A stretch of 64,000 nt of DNA from Arenicella chitinivorans (lineage in GTDB: Bacteria; Pseudomonadota; Gammaproteobacteria; Arenicellales; Arenicellaceae). Under the pieces are notes generated by a model. That model saw only the letters and a list, made by a program, of their open reading frames with translations. It was not told the origin of the DNA and made no database searches. Positions 55,673-64,000 of the stretch are shown here, in pieces (within the stretch, counting starts at the first letter, position 1; every line of letters starts with the position of its first letter). The translations under genes and the position numbers were made by a program. The stretch lies in NCBI RefSeq assembly GCF_014651515.1, contig NZ_BMXA01000002.1, forward strand, positions 965,501-1,029,500, read 5' to 3'.

Positions 55673-55770
55673 AGATTGTCTCGGCTGCGCTCGCAATTAC
55701 GCGCTACGGCTGACCCAGACCTTTATACCCAAAGGGCGCGCTACGCGCTTTTGAACGCAGCTAAGAATCT
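55673..55770 (+). repeat. Right island-edge motif
   Basis: Diverged counterpart of 46638-46760 in the same orientation: GGCTGCGCTCGCAATTACG near the start and GAACGCAGCTAAGAATCT at the end, separated by about 60 bases. It lies between the accessory island and the ordinary genes that follow. Confidence 0.5.
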
Positions 55771-55829
55771 AGAGTTTCAAACTTTCGTTGACCAATGTTT
55801 AGTCAACGAAAGCCTGTGACAAGCAACTG

Positions 55830-56237
55830 CTAAGCCTCTTCTTTCTTCCATCCGATCGCCAGCAAAATAATCAAGATGGCTGTGGCGATTTCGAACAAGC
55901 TAAAAAACTTGTAGTAAAGCGTGCCGCCCATAATTACGGTGGCGGTTTGTACTCCGCCGGAGAGGGTTGCTGCGACGATGTTAGTAATGCGGTTTATTTT
56001 GTGTGTTAGGTAGCGAGAGAGCACGATCATAAGCATCGGGATTTGCATGATCACGGCAAAGTAGAGCAGGAAGTTCTCAGTGATCTGCATGCCGCCAACG
56101 TTGCCGCTTAGGAATGCTTGCAGCATTTTGGCGTCGTGCAGGCTGAATACATCACAGTAGATGTAGTTAACGGTTAGGAATATCCACAGAGTAGAGAGCA
56201 GTTGCTTTCTGTCGCCGTTCCAGTTGAATAAAGCCAT
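55830..56237 (-). CDS. Small membrane protein, DUF6326-like
   Basis: 135 residues with four predicted membrane segments (about 13-30, 55-78, 85-105 and 112-129). STLWIFLTVNYIYCDVFSL near the N-terminus is the pattern I associate with DUF6326 proteins, whose function is unknown. It lies 101 bases downstream of the membrane AraC regulator on the same strand and may be its target or partner. Confidence 0.65.
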   Translation of the reverse strand: MALFNWNGDRKQLLSTLWIFLTVNYIYCDVFSLHDAKMLQAFLSGNVGGMQITENFLLYFAVIMQIPMLMIVLSRYLTHKINRITNIVAATLSGGVQTATVIMGGTLYYKFFSLFEIATAILIILLAIGWKKEEA

Positions 56238-56338
56238 GTTTACCTCGGTTTGTTGTGTTGTTTGAGGTACTCAGAATCGGCTAAGTTGGGCGCGGTGTCG
56301 TCGGAATGGGCCTAGTCGAACCTTTTAATGGCTATTTT

Positions 56339-57493
56339 TTAGGTTGTTTGCAGCTGGGCTTGTTTGCGAAATCCGGAAGGTGTCATGCCAGACGCTTTTT
56401 TGAAGGCGGTATTGAAGGTTGATTTGGAATTAAAGCCGACATCGTAAGAAATAACTGACACCGAGTCGGTACTGTTTTGTAAGCGTGTTTTGGTCGCTTC
56501 AATGCGAAAACCATTCACAAAATGATAAAAGTTCGTATTCAGGTGTTGTGACAGGGTTTCAGAAATATGGTTCTCGCTCACAGAGACCGCTTGCGACAAC
56601 TTATTTAACGAGAGGTTCTCGTCCATGAATAATTCGTCCTTGGTCATCACCGTGTTTAGCTTTTCTGCGATGAACGCCATGCGTTCGTGGCTCAGTGCAG
56701 CGACGCGCGGTGTTGCAGCTTGCGGCACACCGCGGTCGGAATCTGTTAACACTGATTGATTTAGTGCGAGGTAGGCGAAGGCCAGTAATACCACGGCTTC
56801 AAACAGCGGTAAGACCACGCCCGAGCCGAACCAGCGCAGTTCGAGAAACACCGTGATGTATTCGAGCGCAAACAAAAACCAGGTACAGCCCCACAGCAAC
56901 AAGACAACGCGAAACCAGTCGAGTGACTGAGCCTCGATGGCGGCAAAGCGGTCCATTAACTGTGCGCGGTGTTGTTGGTGCAGCTTGAGGGCGGCAATGA
57001 GATACCCAAAGGTGAATAACACGAAGATCACCATAGCGCTGGTGCACGCCAAGACGGCGAGTTTGAAGTGCTCGGGATTGCGCGTTAACGGGTCGGCCAG
57101 CGCGAGTTTTTCGGCTGAACTTAAACCAACTATAAATGGTGCCATGGCAATCAGCACCAGTACCGGCCCAAGTGCAGCAATGAGGTACGCGCGTGTTGGT
57201 AGGCGGCGGTCGACCGACATAGTCGCATGCGCGTAAAAATACAATGCGGGCCCGAGGAGGACTCTGAGCGGCAACTGCATTCCCGCCAACGCGGGCAGGT
57301 AGCGATACGCGCCGGTGTAAATCAATAGCTCACCAAGAATGTGGATTAACAGCAACACCAGCAAGCCAATCAAAAACACGGTTTGCTGGTGTTTGGGTTT
57401 GCACACAGCGTCGACCAGCGCAAAGATGGTGACGCCCAGCATACTGGCGTAAATGACGGTCGGGACCACCACCACGACAGGCGCTATCTCCAA
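56339..57493 (-). CDS. AraC-family regulator with N-terminal membrane sensor
   Basis: 384 residues. The first ~240 contain seven hydrophobic segments (VYASMLGVTIFALV, TVFLIGLLVLLLIHILGELLI, and so on). The C-terminal ~100 residues carry the two helix-turn-helix motifs of AraC proteins (LNKLSQAVSVSENHISETL and VSVISYDVGFNSKSTFNTAFKKASGMTPSGFRKQ). Membrane-bound AraC proteins of this build are common in marine gammaproteobacteria; the signal is unknown. Probably regulates neighbouring genes. Confidence 0.87.
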   Translation of the reverse strand: MEIAPVVVVVPTVIYASMLGVTIFALVDAVCKPKHQQTVFLIGLLVLLLIHILGELLIYTGAYRYLPALAGMQLPLRVLLGPALYFYAHATMSVDRRLPTRAYLIAALGPVLVLIAMAPFIVGLSSAEKLALADPLTRNPEHFKLAVLACTSAMVIFVLFTFGYLIAALKLHQQHRAQLMDRFAAIEAQSLDWFRVVLLLWGCTWFLFALEYITVFLELRWFGSGVVLPLFEAVVLLAFAYLALNQSVLTDSDRGVPQAATPRVAALSHERMAFIAEKLNTVMTKDELFMDENLSLNKLSQAVSVSENHISETLSQHLNTNFYHFVNGFRIEATKTRLQNSTDSVSVISYDVGFNSKSTFNTAFKKASGMTPSGFRKQAQLQTT

Positions 57494-57543
57494 AGTCCCG
57501 CTCCTTGCAGCGCGTTTTTCATGCTGGACTTTTTAAACCTCAA

Positions 57544-57691
57544 CTAGAAGTTGAACTTAGTGTCGTAGTCACGCAAGGAGTACAGCGCATAGCACGCGGC
57601 TAACATTGGCCAGGCGGTGAAGAACAGAATGTTTGCGCCGTCGTAGGGGGCCAGGTAGTTGGCGTAGGGCGTTGGCGAGCTTGTTGGTCAT
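57544..57691 (-). pseudogene. Frame-disrupted small membrane protein
   Basis: An ATG at 57691 after a strong GGGAGGAATC starts MTNKLANA. One base later the sequence reads cleanly in the next frame as YANYLAPYDGANILFF, TAWPMLAACYALYSL and RDYDTKFNF, then a stop. The second frame has a coding-like pattern and a plausible single membrane segment but no start of its own. The 148-base span is one base over 49 codons. Either a single-base insertion, an assembly error, or frameshifted translation. The family is not recognised. Confidence 0.5.
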
Positions 57692-57714
57692 GATTCCTCC
57701 CGGAATAGCGGTGT

Positions 57715-58971
57715 TTAGGGGCTCGGATACAGTGACCGGAGTAGCTCGGCCAGTACTGCAAAACCGCGCCGCATTTGCGCTTCGGGCTGTCCGTAGTTGA
57801 TACGCAGGCATTCCTGCGTGTGTTTCCAGCTGGGGTCAATGTCGATAAAAAAGTCTTCGCCAGGGATCACGTACACATGGCGCTGTTTGAGTTGGCTGTA
57901 CAGCGCGCGCGCGGTGATCGGTAAGTCCTGACACCAGAACCATAAAAAGAACGCGCCCTCTGGCTTGTGCATAAACACCGGCAGGTCGCTGAAATACTCT
58001 TTGAACAGCGCTTGCGCGACATCCAGTTTGTGGCGGTAAAACGGTTTGATAATCTCAGTGGTCAGGTGATCCATTTCGCCGTCTTGAATCAGACGCGTCA
58101 TCAAGGCCGCACCAACGCTGTTCGGTGCCAGGGTGATAATGCCGCTCAGCGCACTTAGTGTGTTGGTAATCTCGGGGTTGGCGATCACAATGCCAGTGCG
58201 CGCGCCGGGTAGACCGAGTTTGGACAGCGACATACACATAATGGTGTTGTGGTCCCAATTTAAGTTGGTGTCGGCGTAGATCACATTGGGGAACGGCTGC
58301 CCGTAGGCGTTGTCGATAATCAGTGGAATGCCGCGTTGTTTGGCGATGTCAGATAAACGCGCCAGTTCGTTATCGCTGACCACGTTGCCGGTCGGGTTGG
58401 TAGGCCTCGACAGGCAAATGGCAGCAATGTCTGGCCCAACTTCAAGAGCGTCAAAATCCACTCGGTATTTGAATTGTTGGTCGTCCAGCATTTCGATTTT
58501 AGGCGGCACCGAAACGAACATATCGTCACTCAGGCCAGCATCCGCGTAGCCGACGTATTCGGGGGACAGGGGGAACAGGATTTTGCGAAACTCCCCATTG
58601 GGCATTTCACCAGCCAGCGCGTTAAACAAATAGAAAAAGCTGTTTTGACTGCCGTTGGTGAGCGAAATATGTTCCGCTCCGATCTGCCAGCCGAATTTCT
58701 CTCGCAGATAACCGGCCAGAACCTGTCGAAAACTTACCTCACCTTGAGGCCCGTCGTAGATGCCAATCATGCGCTCGAACAGTTTGTTCTCGATCAGCTT
58801 TTGCATCTCGTGCCCGAATAATGCTTGTGCTTCGGGAATAAAGGCCGGGTTGCCGCCACCGAGCATGCACAGGTCAGGATGGTTGCTGTTATACGCTTCT
58901 CCGAGGTCGGTCATTAACTGATGAATGCCAGATTGACGGGTGAACTTGGTGCCGAATTTGGATAACTGCAT
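57715..58971 (-). CDS. avtA: Valine--pyruvate aminotransferase AvtA
   Basis: PLP-dependent class I aminotransferase, 418 residues, interconverting valine or alanine with the corresponding 2-oxo acids. LCMLGGGNPAFIPEAQ, TNGSQNSFFYLFN, SRPTNPTGNVVSD, IDNAYGQPFPNV and the PLP-lysine region SLSKLGLPGARTG match AvtA closely. The frame is open further upstream, but the ATG at 58971 (MQLSKFGTKF) is the family start. Confidence 0.94.
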   Translation of the reverse strand: MQLSKFGTKFTRQSGIHQLMTDLGEAYNSNHPDLCMLGGGNPAFIPEAQALFGHEMQKLIENKLFERMIGIYDGPQGEVSFRQVLAGYLREKFGWQIGAEHISLTNGSQNSFFYLFNALAGEMPNGEFRKILFPLSPEYVGYADAGLSDDMFVSVPPKIEMLDDQQFKYRVDFDALEVGPDIAAICLSRPTNPTGNVVSDNELARLSDIAKQRGIPLIIDNAYGQPFPNVIYADTNLNWDHNTIMCMSLSKLGLPGARTGIVIANPEITNTLSALSGIITLAPNSVGAALMTRLIQDGEMDHLTTEIIKPFYRHKLDVAQALFKEYFSDLPVFMHKPEGAFFLWFWCQDLPITARALYSQLKQRHVYVIPGEDFFIDIDPSWKHTQECLRINYGQPEAQMRRGFAVLAELLRSLYPSP

Positions 58972-58993
58972 GGTGTTTGGGTCGAAGTAAAGG

Positions 58994-59989
58994 TTAGTTC
59001 TTGATTGGGTGTGACACGAGATTCTGCGGACTGCCACGCAAATAGGCATCCACATTATCGGACACGATGTTGGCCAGTGTTTGCATGGCCTCATCGCTGG
59101 CCCAAGCGATGTGCGGCGTGATGATTACATTGCTTCGATCCGCGATCTCGAGCAGTGGCGAGTGCTGTGGCGGCTCCTGCACGAGCACGTCAAACGCCAA
59201 GCCGCCTAGGGTGGCACTTTTAATTGCGCTGGCCGCCGCCGCTTCATTGACGATGCCGCCGCGTGCGGTGTTAATTAGAATGGCGTGGTCTGGCATCTGG
59301 GCCAGCTCGGGTGCATCGAGTAAATTGTGTGTGTCGTCATTCAATGCGCAATGCACGCTGACCACATCGCTGCGCTGTAATAAGTCGTTCAGGGTCACGT
59401 GTTGCGCAAAGTCGACGTCGTAGTTTTGCCGCGAGGTGTACTCCACGTTCATGCCCATGGCGGCAGCCATTTGCGCGGTGGCGCGACCGATTTCACCAAA
59501 GCCGATGACGCCGAGCGTGGCACCGGCCAGCATATTAATTGGTTTGTCGAAGACACAGAATGTGTCGCTTTGCTGCCATGCGCCGTCAATCACGCGCTGG
59601 CGATACTGAATGATTTGGCGTCGCAAACTGAGCGTGCAGGCCAGAACGTGTTCGGCGACTGTGGTTGCTGCGTAGCTCGGTATATTGCTGACCGACACGC
59701 CGTGCTTTGCGCAGGCATCGAGGTCAATGATGTTATAGCCAGTGGCAGTGACCGCAATGTGACCAATGCTGGGGCAGGCGTCGAGCACCGTTGCATCAAT
59801 CGGCACTTTATTGGTAACCACCACCGTGGCGTTTTGACAATGCGCAATGATCTGGTCGGCTACCGTGCGTGCAAAGTCGTGCCATGCATGCGGTGCGCTG
59901 GGTTTCGGGATGTTGATTCGTGCCGGCAGGCTCTCACGATCCAGGTAAACGACCTTCGGTGTTTGGCTCGGCGAACGATGGCTGGTCAT
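58994..59989 (-). CDS. hprA: D-2-hydroxyacid dehydrogenase (hydroxypyruvate/glycerate dehydrogenase type)
   Basis: NAD-dependent dehydrogenase of 331 residues. The Rossmann loop GVIGFGEIGRATAQMA is clear, and the catalytic triad appears in NTARGGIVNE (Arg), VQEPPQHSPL (Glu) and ITPHIAWAS (His). It is closest to hydroxypyruvate reductases that reduce hydroxypyruvate to D-glycerate, but related specificities cannot be excluded. The start at 59989 (MTSHRSPSQ) is chosen over 60073. Divergent from the sterol desaturase gene. It could feed glycerate to the kinase at 41.9 kb (speculative). Confidence 0.82.
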   Translation of the reverse strand: MTSHRSPSQTPKVVYLDRESLPARINIPKPSAPHAWHDFARTVADQIIAHCQNATVVVTNKVPIDATVLDACPSIGHIAVTATGYNIIDLDACAKHGVSVSNIPSYAATTVAEHVLACTLSLRRQIIQYRQRVIDGAWQQSDTFCVFDKPINMLAGATLGVIGFGEIGRATAQMAAAMGMNVEYTSRQNYDVDFAQHVTLNDLLQRSDVVSVHCALNDDTHNLLDAPELAQMPDHAILINTARGGIVNEAAAASAIKSATLGGLAFDVLVQEPPQHSPLLEIADRSNVIITPHIAWASDEAMQTLANIVSDNVDAYLRGSPQNLVSHPIKN

Positions 59990-60105
59990 TGTCGACGTTT
60001 TCGGTTTAGTTGGTTTAGGTCGCAAAACCGGATAAAATCTCGATCTTCGCGAAACCCCATTGTGATATTGCAATAGTACCGAATTTTTACAGCCGGAGGC
60101 GCTAA

Positions 60106-61233
60106 ATGAACGGTGAATATCAGTACCGCGAACGAGAGGTCATTGCCAAGCCAAACAAGGAATTTGATATTGGCTCAGGTAGAACCAGCGGTTACATCTC
60201 GTTTTTTCTCGGATTCTTAAGTTTGCTCGGCGTGCTGGCCTTCTTGTATCCCTCGTATTTGACCACCACCGAGTTACGGGCGGCTTACGACGCGTATTTC
60301 TTGCAGGACGTGTTGAAGTACGGCATGTGGTTTTCTTTGTTTTTTGGACTGATAACGTTCTTTATTGGAAAACGACGGCGTATGGGAGCGACTGGTATAT
60401 TGCTGACCTGCATTGGCTTTGCCTTGGGTGGTTATACGATTCCCATTGGGCCTGTGGAACCCAAGCCGTTGGCACTCGGTGTTGATTGGTTGATTCTGGC
60501 GTTTTTGGGGTCCACGGTGGTGTTCACTACGTTGGAGAAGCTGTTCCCGAAATACCGCGATCAGGTGATATTGCGGGATGAGTGGCAACTGGATTTTTTG
60601 TATTTCTGTATTAACCACCTGTTGATTTCGATCATCATCCTGTTCAGCAATTATTGGGTCAGCGTGTTTGATTTTGCCGCCAATGCGACAGTGCAAGCCT
60701 GGGTTCAGAGTCTGCCGATTGTGGTGCAGTTTGTGCTGATTTTGATTATTGCGGATTTTATTCTGTACTGGGAACATCGCATGTTCCATGAGCGACGCAA
60801 AATGTGGAAGTTTCATGCCGTGCATCATTCGGTGGAGACCATGGACTGGCTGGCGGGTTCACGTTCGCATATCGTGGCAACGTTTATTGAACGCACTTTG
60901 GTGGTGGTGCCGCTGTATTTGATTGGTCCCGATAAAGCCGCGCTCGATATCTACGTGGTATTCGCCGCGTTGCAGGCGATTGTGATTCACAGCAACGTGC
61001 GATTCTCATTTGGTCCGTTGAAGTACATTTTTGTGACGCCGCAGTTCCATCACTGGCACCACAGCTCTGAGAAACCCGCGATTGATACCAACTATGCGGC
61101 GCATCTGGTATTGTTTGACCGTCTGTTCGGAACCTATCATTTTCCCAAACAGCACTGGCCAGCTGACTATGGAACGACCGTTCGATTACCGCGCAGCTAT
61201 ATCAGCCAGCTCAAATACCCATTTACTGATTAA
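60106..61233 (+). CDS. Sterol desaturase / fatty acid hydroxylase superfamily protein
   Basis: 375 residues with about six membrane segments. The di-iron histidine motifs are EHRMFHER, FHAVHHSVE and HHWHHSSE near the end, as in membrane-bound fatty acid hydroxylases and sterol desaturases. Substrate unknown: membrane-lipid or carotenoid hydroxylation are possible. GGAGG precedes the ATG. It stands just upstream of glpK on the same strand, with a 27-base gap. Confidence 0.88.
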   Translation: MNGEYQYREREVIAKPNKEFDIGSGRTSGYISFFLGFLSLLGVLAFLYPSYLTTTELRAAYDAYFLQDVLKYGMWFSLFFGLITFFIGKRRRMGATGILLTCIGFALGGYTIPIGPVEPKPLALGVDWLILAFLGSTVVFTTLEKLFPKYRDQVILRDEWQLDFLYFCINHLLISIIILFSNYWVSVFDFAANATVQAWVQSLPIVVQFVLILIIADFILYWEHRMFHERRKMWKFHAVHHSVETMDWLAGSRSHIVATFIERTLVVVPLYLIGPDKAALDIYVVFAALQAIVIHSNVRFSFGPLKYIFVTPQFHHWHHSSEKPAIDTNYAAHLVLFDRLFGTYHFPKQHWPADYGTTVRLPRSYISQLKYPFTD

Positions 61234-61260
61234 AATAATAATTCTCAACGGAGGCGTGGC

Positions 61261-62754
61261 GTGAGCGACAAAATGATTATTGCACTGGACCAAGGAACCA
61301 CCAGCTCGCGGGCAATCTTGTTTAATCATGCCGCTGAGATCGTCGGTGTTGCACAACAGGAGTTCACGCAGCATTACCCCGGCGATGCTTGGGTCGAGCA
61401 CGATGCGCAGGAAATCTGGGACACGCAATCGAGTGTATTGGCTTCGTTAATCGCGGAGCATAAATTAACCCCAGACCAGATCGCAGCAATCGGTATCACC
61501 AACCAGCGCGAAACCACGGTGGTGTGGGACAAAGCAACTGGCGAGCCAGTGTACAACGCCATCGTATGGCAAGACCGTCGCACGGCAGCGCGCTGTGATG
61601 AATTGGTTAAGTCGGGTTGGGATACGAAGATTCGCGAGAAAACCGGCTTGATTGTGGATTCGTATTTCTCGGCCACCAAGCTGGAATGGATCTTAAATAA
61701 TGTCGATGGTGCCAGAGCGCGTGCTGAGCGCGGCGAGTTGTTGTTCGGCACCATTGATACCTGGGTGATCTGGAATTTGACTGGCGGCAAAGTACATGCC
61801 ACGGATGCCAGTAACGCAGCGCGTACTATGTTGCTCAATATTGACGATGGCGATTGGGACCAGGAATTGCTCGAGTTGTTCGGTATTCCGGCGCAAATGT
61901 TGCCCGAAGTGTGCAGTAGTTCCGATGATTTTGGCAGCTATTCGCTGGAAGGTGCCGAGATCCCAATCACCGGTGTGGCTGGTGATCAGCAAGCAGCACT
62001 GTTCGGTCAAACTTGTTTTGAGCAGGGCATGGCTAAAAACACCTACGGTACTGGCTGCTTTATGCTGATGAATACCGGTGCAGAGCGAGTAGACAGTCAG
62101 CACGGTTTGTTGACGACCATCGCTTGGTCGTTGGATGGCAAAATTACCTACGCGCTGGAAGGCAGTGTGTTTATCGCCGGGGCGGCGGTGCAGTGGTTGC
62201 GTGACGAACTGCAATTCATTGAATCTGCCGAAGATTCCGAAGCCTTGGCCGAACAAGCGAACCCAGAAAGCCAGGTAGTGGTCGTTCCGGCGTTTGCTGG
62301 TTTGGGGGCACCGCATTGGGACATGTACGCCCGGGGCGCAATTTTTGGTCTGACGCGTGATTCTGGTCGAGCTGAAATTGCCAAAGCCACATTGCAATCG
62401 CTGGCGTATCAGATCTACGACGTGCTGAATGCCATGCAGCAAGACAGCGGTATTGAGCTCAGTCAGTTGAATGTCGATGGCGGCGCGATTGCCAATGATT
62501 TTTTGGCGCAATTTCAGGCCGACGTCCTGCAAAAACCGGTCATCCGGCCGAAGGTGTTGGAGTCGACAGCGCTCGGGGCTGCGTATCTCGCGGGTTTAAA
62601 GGTGGGTTACTGGACTTTCGATGATCTAAGTAAAGTCCGTGATATCGAGCGGACCTTTGACCCAAAATTAAGTAACGAAACAATTACGCGATTACTGAAA
62701 CGCTGGAACAAAGCGGTTGAGCGCGCCAAACACTGGGTTGATATCGATGAGTGA
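61261..62754 (+). CDS. glpK: Glycerol kinase
   Basis: FGGY-family kinase, 497 residues, converting glycerol to glycerol 3-phosphate. [17 protein letters not shown] at the start, [25 protein letters not shown], and [18 protein letters not shown] near the C-terminus are family-typical. The GTG start follows GGAGGCG. Neither glpF nor glpD is adjacent. The stop overlaps the slyX start. Confidence 0.97.
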   Translation: MSDKMIIALDQGTTSSRAILFNHAAEIVGVAQQEFTQHYPGDAWVEHDAQEIWDTQSSVLASLIAEHKLTPDQIAAIGITNQRETTVVWDKATGEPVYNAIVWQDRRTAARCDELVKSGWDTKIREKTGLIVDSYFSATKLEWILNNVDGARARAERGELLFGTIDTWVIWNLTGGKVHATDASNAARTMLLNIDDGDWDQELLELFGIPAQMLPEVCSSSDDFGSYSLEGAEIPITGVAGDQQAALFGQTCFEQGMAKNTYGTGCFMLMNTGAERVDSQHGLLTTIAWSLDGKITYALEGSVFIAGAAVQWLRDELQFIESAEDSEALAEQANPESQVVVVPAFAGLGAPHWDMYARGAIFGLTRDSGRAEIAKATLQSLAYQIYDVLNAMQQDSGIELSQLNVDGGAIANDFLAQFQADVLQKPVIRPKVLESTALGAAYLAGLKVGYWTFDDLSKVRDIERTFDPKLSNETITRLLKRWNKAVERAKHWVDIDE

Positions 62755-62956
62755 TCAAGCTGTTCAGGACCTACAGGTTAAGGTCGCCTTTCTCGAAGAC
62801 GCACTCACTAAATTGAGTGATGAGTTTTATGCTCAGCAAAAAGAGCTGGCGGATCTAAAGTTGAAATACGCCAAAATGCTATCACGCTTGAGAGACCAGC
62901 CCGCCGAGGACGAAGGCATTGGATCAATGCCGCACGAGCGACCGCCTCACTACTAG
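62747..62956 (+). CDS. slyX: SlyX family protein
   Basis: 69-residue coiled-coil protein of unknown function. [20 protein letters not shown] and the ending RPPHY are SlyX hallmarks. It overlaps the end of glpK by 8 bases (ATGAGTGA), indicating coupled translation. Confidence 0.93.
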   Translation: MSDQAVQDLQVKVAFLEDALTKLSDEFYAQQKELADLKLKYAKMLSRLRDQPAEDEGIGSMPHERPPHY

Positions 62957-63094
62957 TTTCTACTGACCGCACGGTGTAAAAAACGACCACAATATGCAGT
63001 GATTGTTCATGTAAAACACACTGTTTTTTGCCTCAGATCAACTACAATTGCACCCTTAAAAGCGAGCGGATTGACGTGGCTCAAGAACTACTGG

Positions 63095-63128
63095 TTGACA
63101 TCCAGCAATATACTGTATAAATTAACAG
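63095..63128 (+). promoter_or_regulatory. recA promoter with LexA (SOS) box
   Basis: TTGACA (63095-63100), a 16-base spacer and TATAAA (63117-63122) form a strong promoter. The LexA box CTGTATAAATTAACAG (63113-63128, CTGT-N8-ACAG) covers the -10, so the repressor would block RNA polymerase. The ATG lies 46 bases further on. Confidence 0.9.
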
Positions 63129-63173
63129 CACATTAGCGATGTGCTCGATACACTACCATTTTTGGAGAAAATA

Positions 63174-64000
63174 ATGGACGACAATAAACAAAAGGCGCTG
63201 GCGGCAGCGCTGACGCAAATTGAACGGCAATATGGAAAAGGTTCCGTCATGCGTATGGGAGATTCTGGTATCGGTAAAGGGATTGAAGCAATCCCAACTG
63301 GTTCCCTAGGGTTGGATATCGCCTTAGGAATCGGTGGATTGCCCAAAGGCCGAATCGTCGAAATTTACGGCCCTGAGTCTTCGGGTAAGACGACGCTAAC
63401 TTTACAAGTGATTGCAGAAGCTCAGAAAAAAGGTGGCACCGCGGCATTTGTGGATGCAGAACATGCGTTAGACCCGCAGTACGCCGAAAAGCTTGGCGTC
63501 AATATCGAAGAATTACTGGTTTCGCAACCAGACACCGGTGAGCAAGCGCTGGAAATTACGGATATGTTGGTGCGTTCAGCTGCGGTGGATGTCATTGTTA
63601 TTGACTCGGTAGCGGCACTAACGCCAAAAGCTGAGATTGAAGGTGACATGGGTGACTCGCATATGGGATTACAGGCCCGATTGATGTCACAGGCGTTACG
63701 TAAGTTGACGGCCAATATCCAAAAAGCCAATACGTTGGTTATTTTTATTCGGTAATGCATTGAAATTCTACTCCTCAGTGCGTCTCGATATCCGCCGTAT
63801 CGGTGCCATTAAGAAAGGTGACGAAGTCTATGGTAACCAGACGCGAGTCAAGGTGGTTAAAAACAAAGTGGCACCACCATTTAAACAGACTGAGTTCGAT
63901 ATTTTGTATAACGAAGGCATTTCCAGAGAGAGTGAGCTAATCACATTGGGCGTTGAACACAATATCGTTGATAAGTCCGGTGCGTGGTATAGCTACGACG
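63174..64000 (+). pseudogene. recA: recA with internal deletion and frameshift (runs off window)
   Basis: RecA, the recombinase and SOS co-protease. Residues 1-192 are normal (Walker [10 protein letters not shown] at 66-74, [25 protein letters not shown]). The frame then ends as VIFIR-stop at 63755. In the +1 frame from 63751 the protein resumes with [16 protein letters not shown] and continues to the window edge ([10 protein letters not shown]). Compared with normal RecA, the stretch from NQIRMKIG to the TTTG before GNALK is missing: about 19 codons, 56 bases net, most of DNA-binding loop L2. As written the gene cannot make active RecA. Either a true mutation or an assembly or sequencing error; everything else in the gene looks under normal constraint. 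Confidence 0.88.

Larger units (their letters stand above)
55571..55829. other. Non-coding right edge of the accessory island
   Basis: Holds the right copy of the 24-bp repeat (55575-55598) and the right edge motif (55673-55770), which is a diverged counterpart of 46638-46760. Just before the DUF6326-like gene, TTTCGTTGACCAATG and TTAGTCAACGAAAGC form an inverted repeat (about 55783-55812) that could terminate that minus-strand gene. No gene seen. Confidence 0.6.

Noticed and set aside
63751-64000. Intein or intron in recA
   Set aside because: Sequence is missing rather than inserted between the two RecA parts, so there is no room for an intervening element.

Overview
This 64 kb window comes from a gammaproteobacterial chromosome. 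The species cannot be named from the sequence alone, but several gene orders are classic for the class: lepA-lepB-DUF4845-rnc-era-recO-pdxJ; ndk-rlmN-pilW-rodZ-hisS-yfgM-bamB-der; xseA / 4.5S RNA / dnaX-ybaB-recR; mutS-fdxA; trmJ-cysE-iscA. Outer-membrane genes and type IV pilus biogenesis fit a Gram-negative cell. A compatible-solute cluster would suit an organism facing osmotic change, for example a marine one (inference).

Layout. 1-5.6 kb: translation, RNA processing and repair operon, starting inside lepA. 5.6-15.2 kb: lytic transglycosylase, YajQ, DsbC, ferredoxin, MutS, SuhB, TrmJ, CysE, IscA and an outer-membrane protein. 15.3-25.1 kb: MtaB, then the ndk-to-der block. 25.1-33 kb: degenerate M23 protein and XseA, SRP RNA, DnaX with an 18-unit minisatellite in its linker, YbaB, RecR, Tex. 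33-41.7 kb: an ABC ATPase with a permease fused to an M1 aminopeptidase, a short IMPACT-family protein, a DUF1266-like membrane protein, PhhB, Orn and RimO.

41.8-46.6 kb holds a four-gene glucosylglycerate operon: glycerate kinase, glucosyl-3-phosphoglycerate phosphatase, glucosyl-3-phosphoglycerate synthase and glucosylglycerate phosphorylase. Together these can make the solute and recycle it back to 3-phosphoglycerate and glucose 1-phosphate.

46.6-55.8 kb is an accessory island that looks A+T-richer than its surroundings. It carries one intact REP-associated tyrosine transposase (RAYT), two decaying RAYT remnants, many copies of a ~150 bp repeat with a GGACAG-CCA-CTGTCC hairpin, a second short repeat family, an HNH-type protein of unknown system, a small helical protein, a SUKH-like protein and a secreted amidohydrolase. 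Similar ~100 bp motifs lie at both edges. The HNH protein is the best candidate here for an undescribed (possibly defence) function.

55.8-64 kb returns to ordinary metabolism (DUF6326-like, membrane AraC regulator, AvtA, hydroxyacid dehydrogenase, sterol desaturase family, GlpK, SlyX) and ends in recA. recA has a good LexA box, but its reading frame is broken: about 19 codons of the DNA-binding loop L2 are missing with a frameshift. A second frame-disrupted small gene lies at 57.5 kb. Both are either real lesions or assembly errors.
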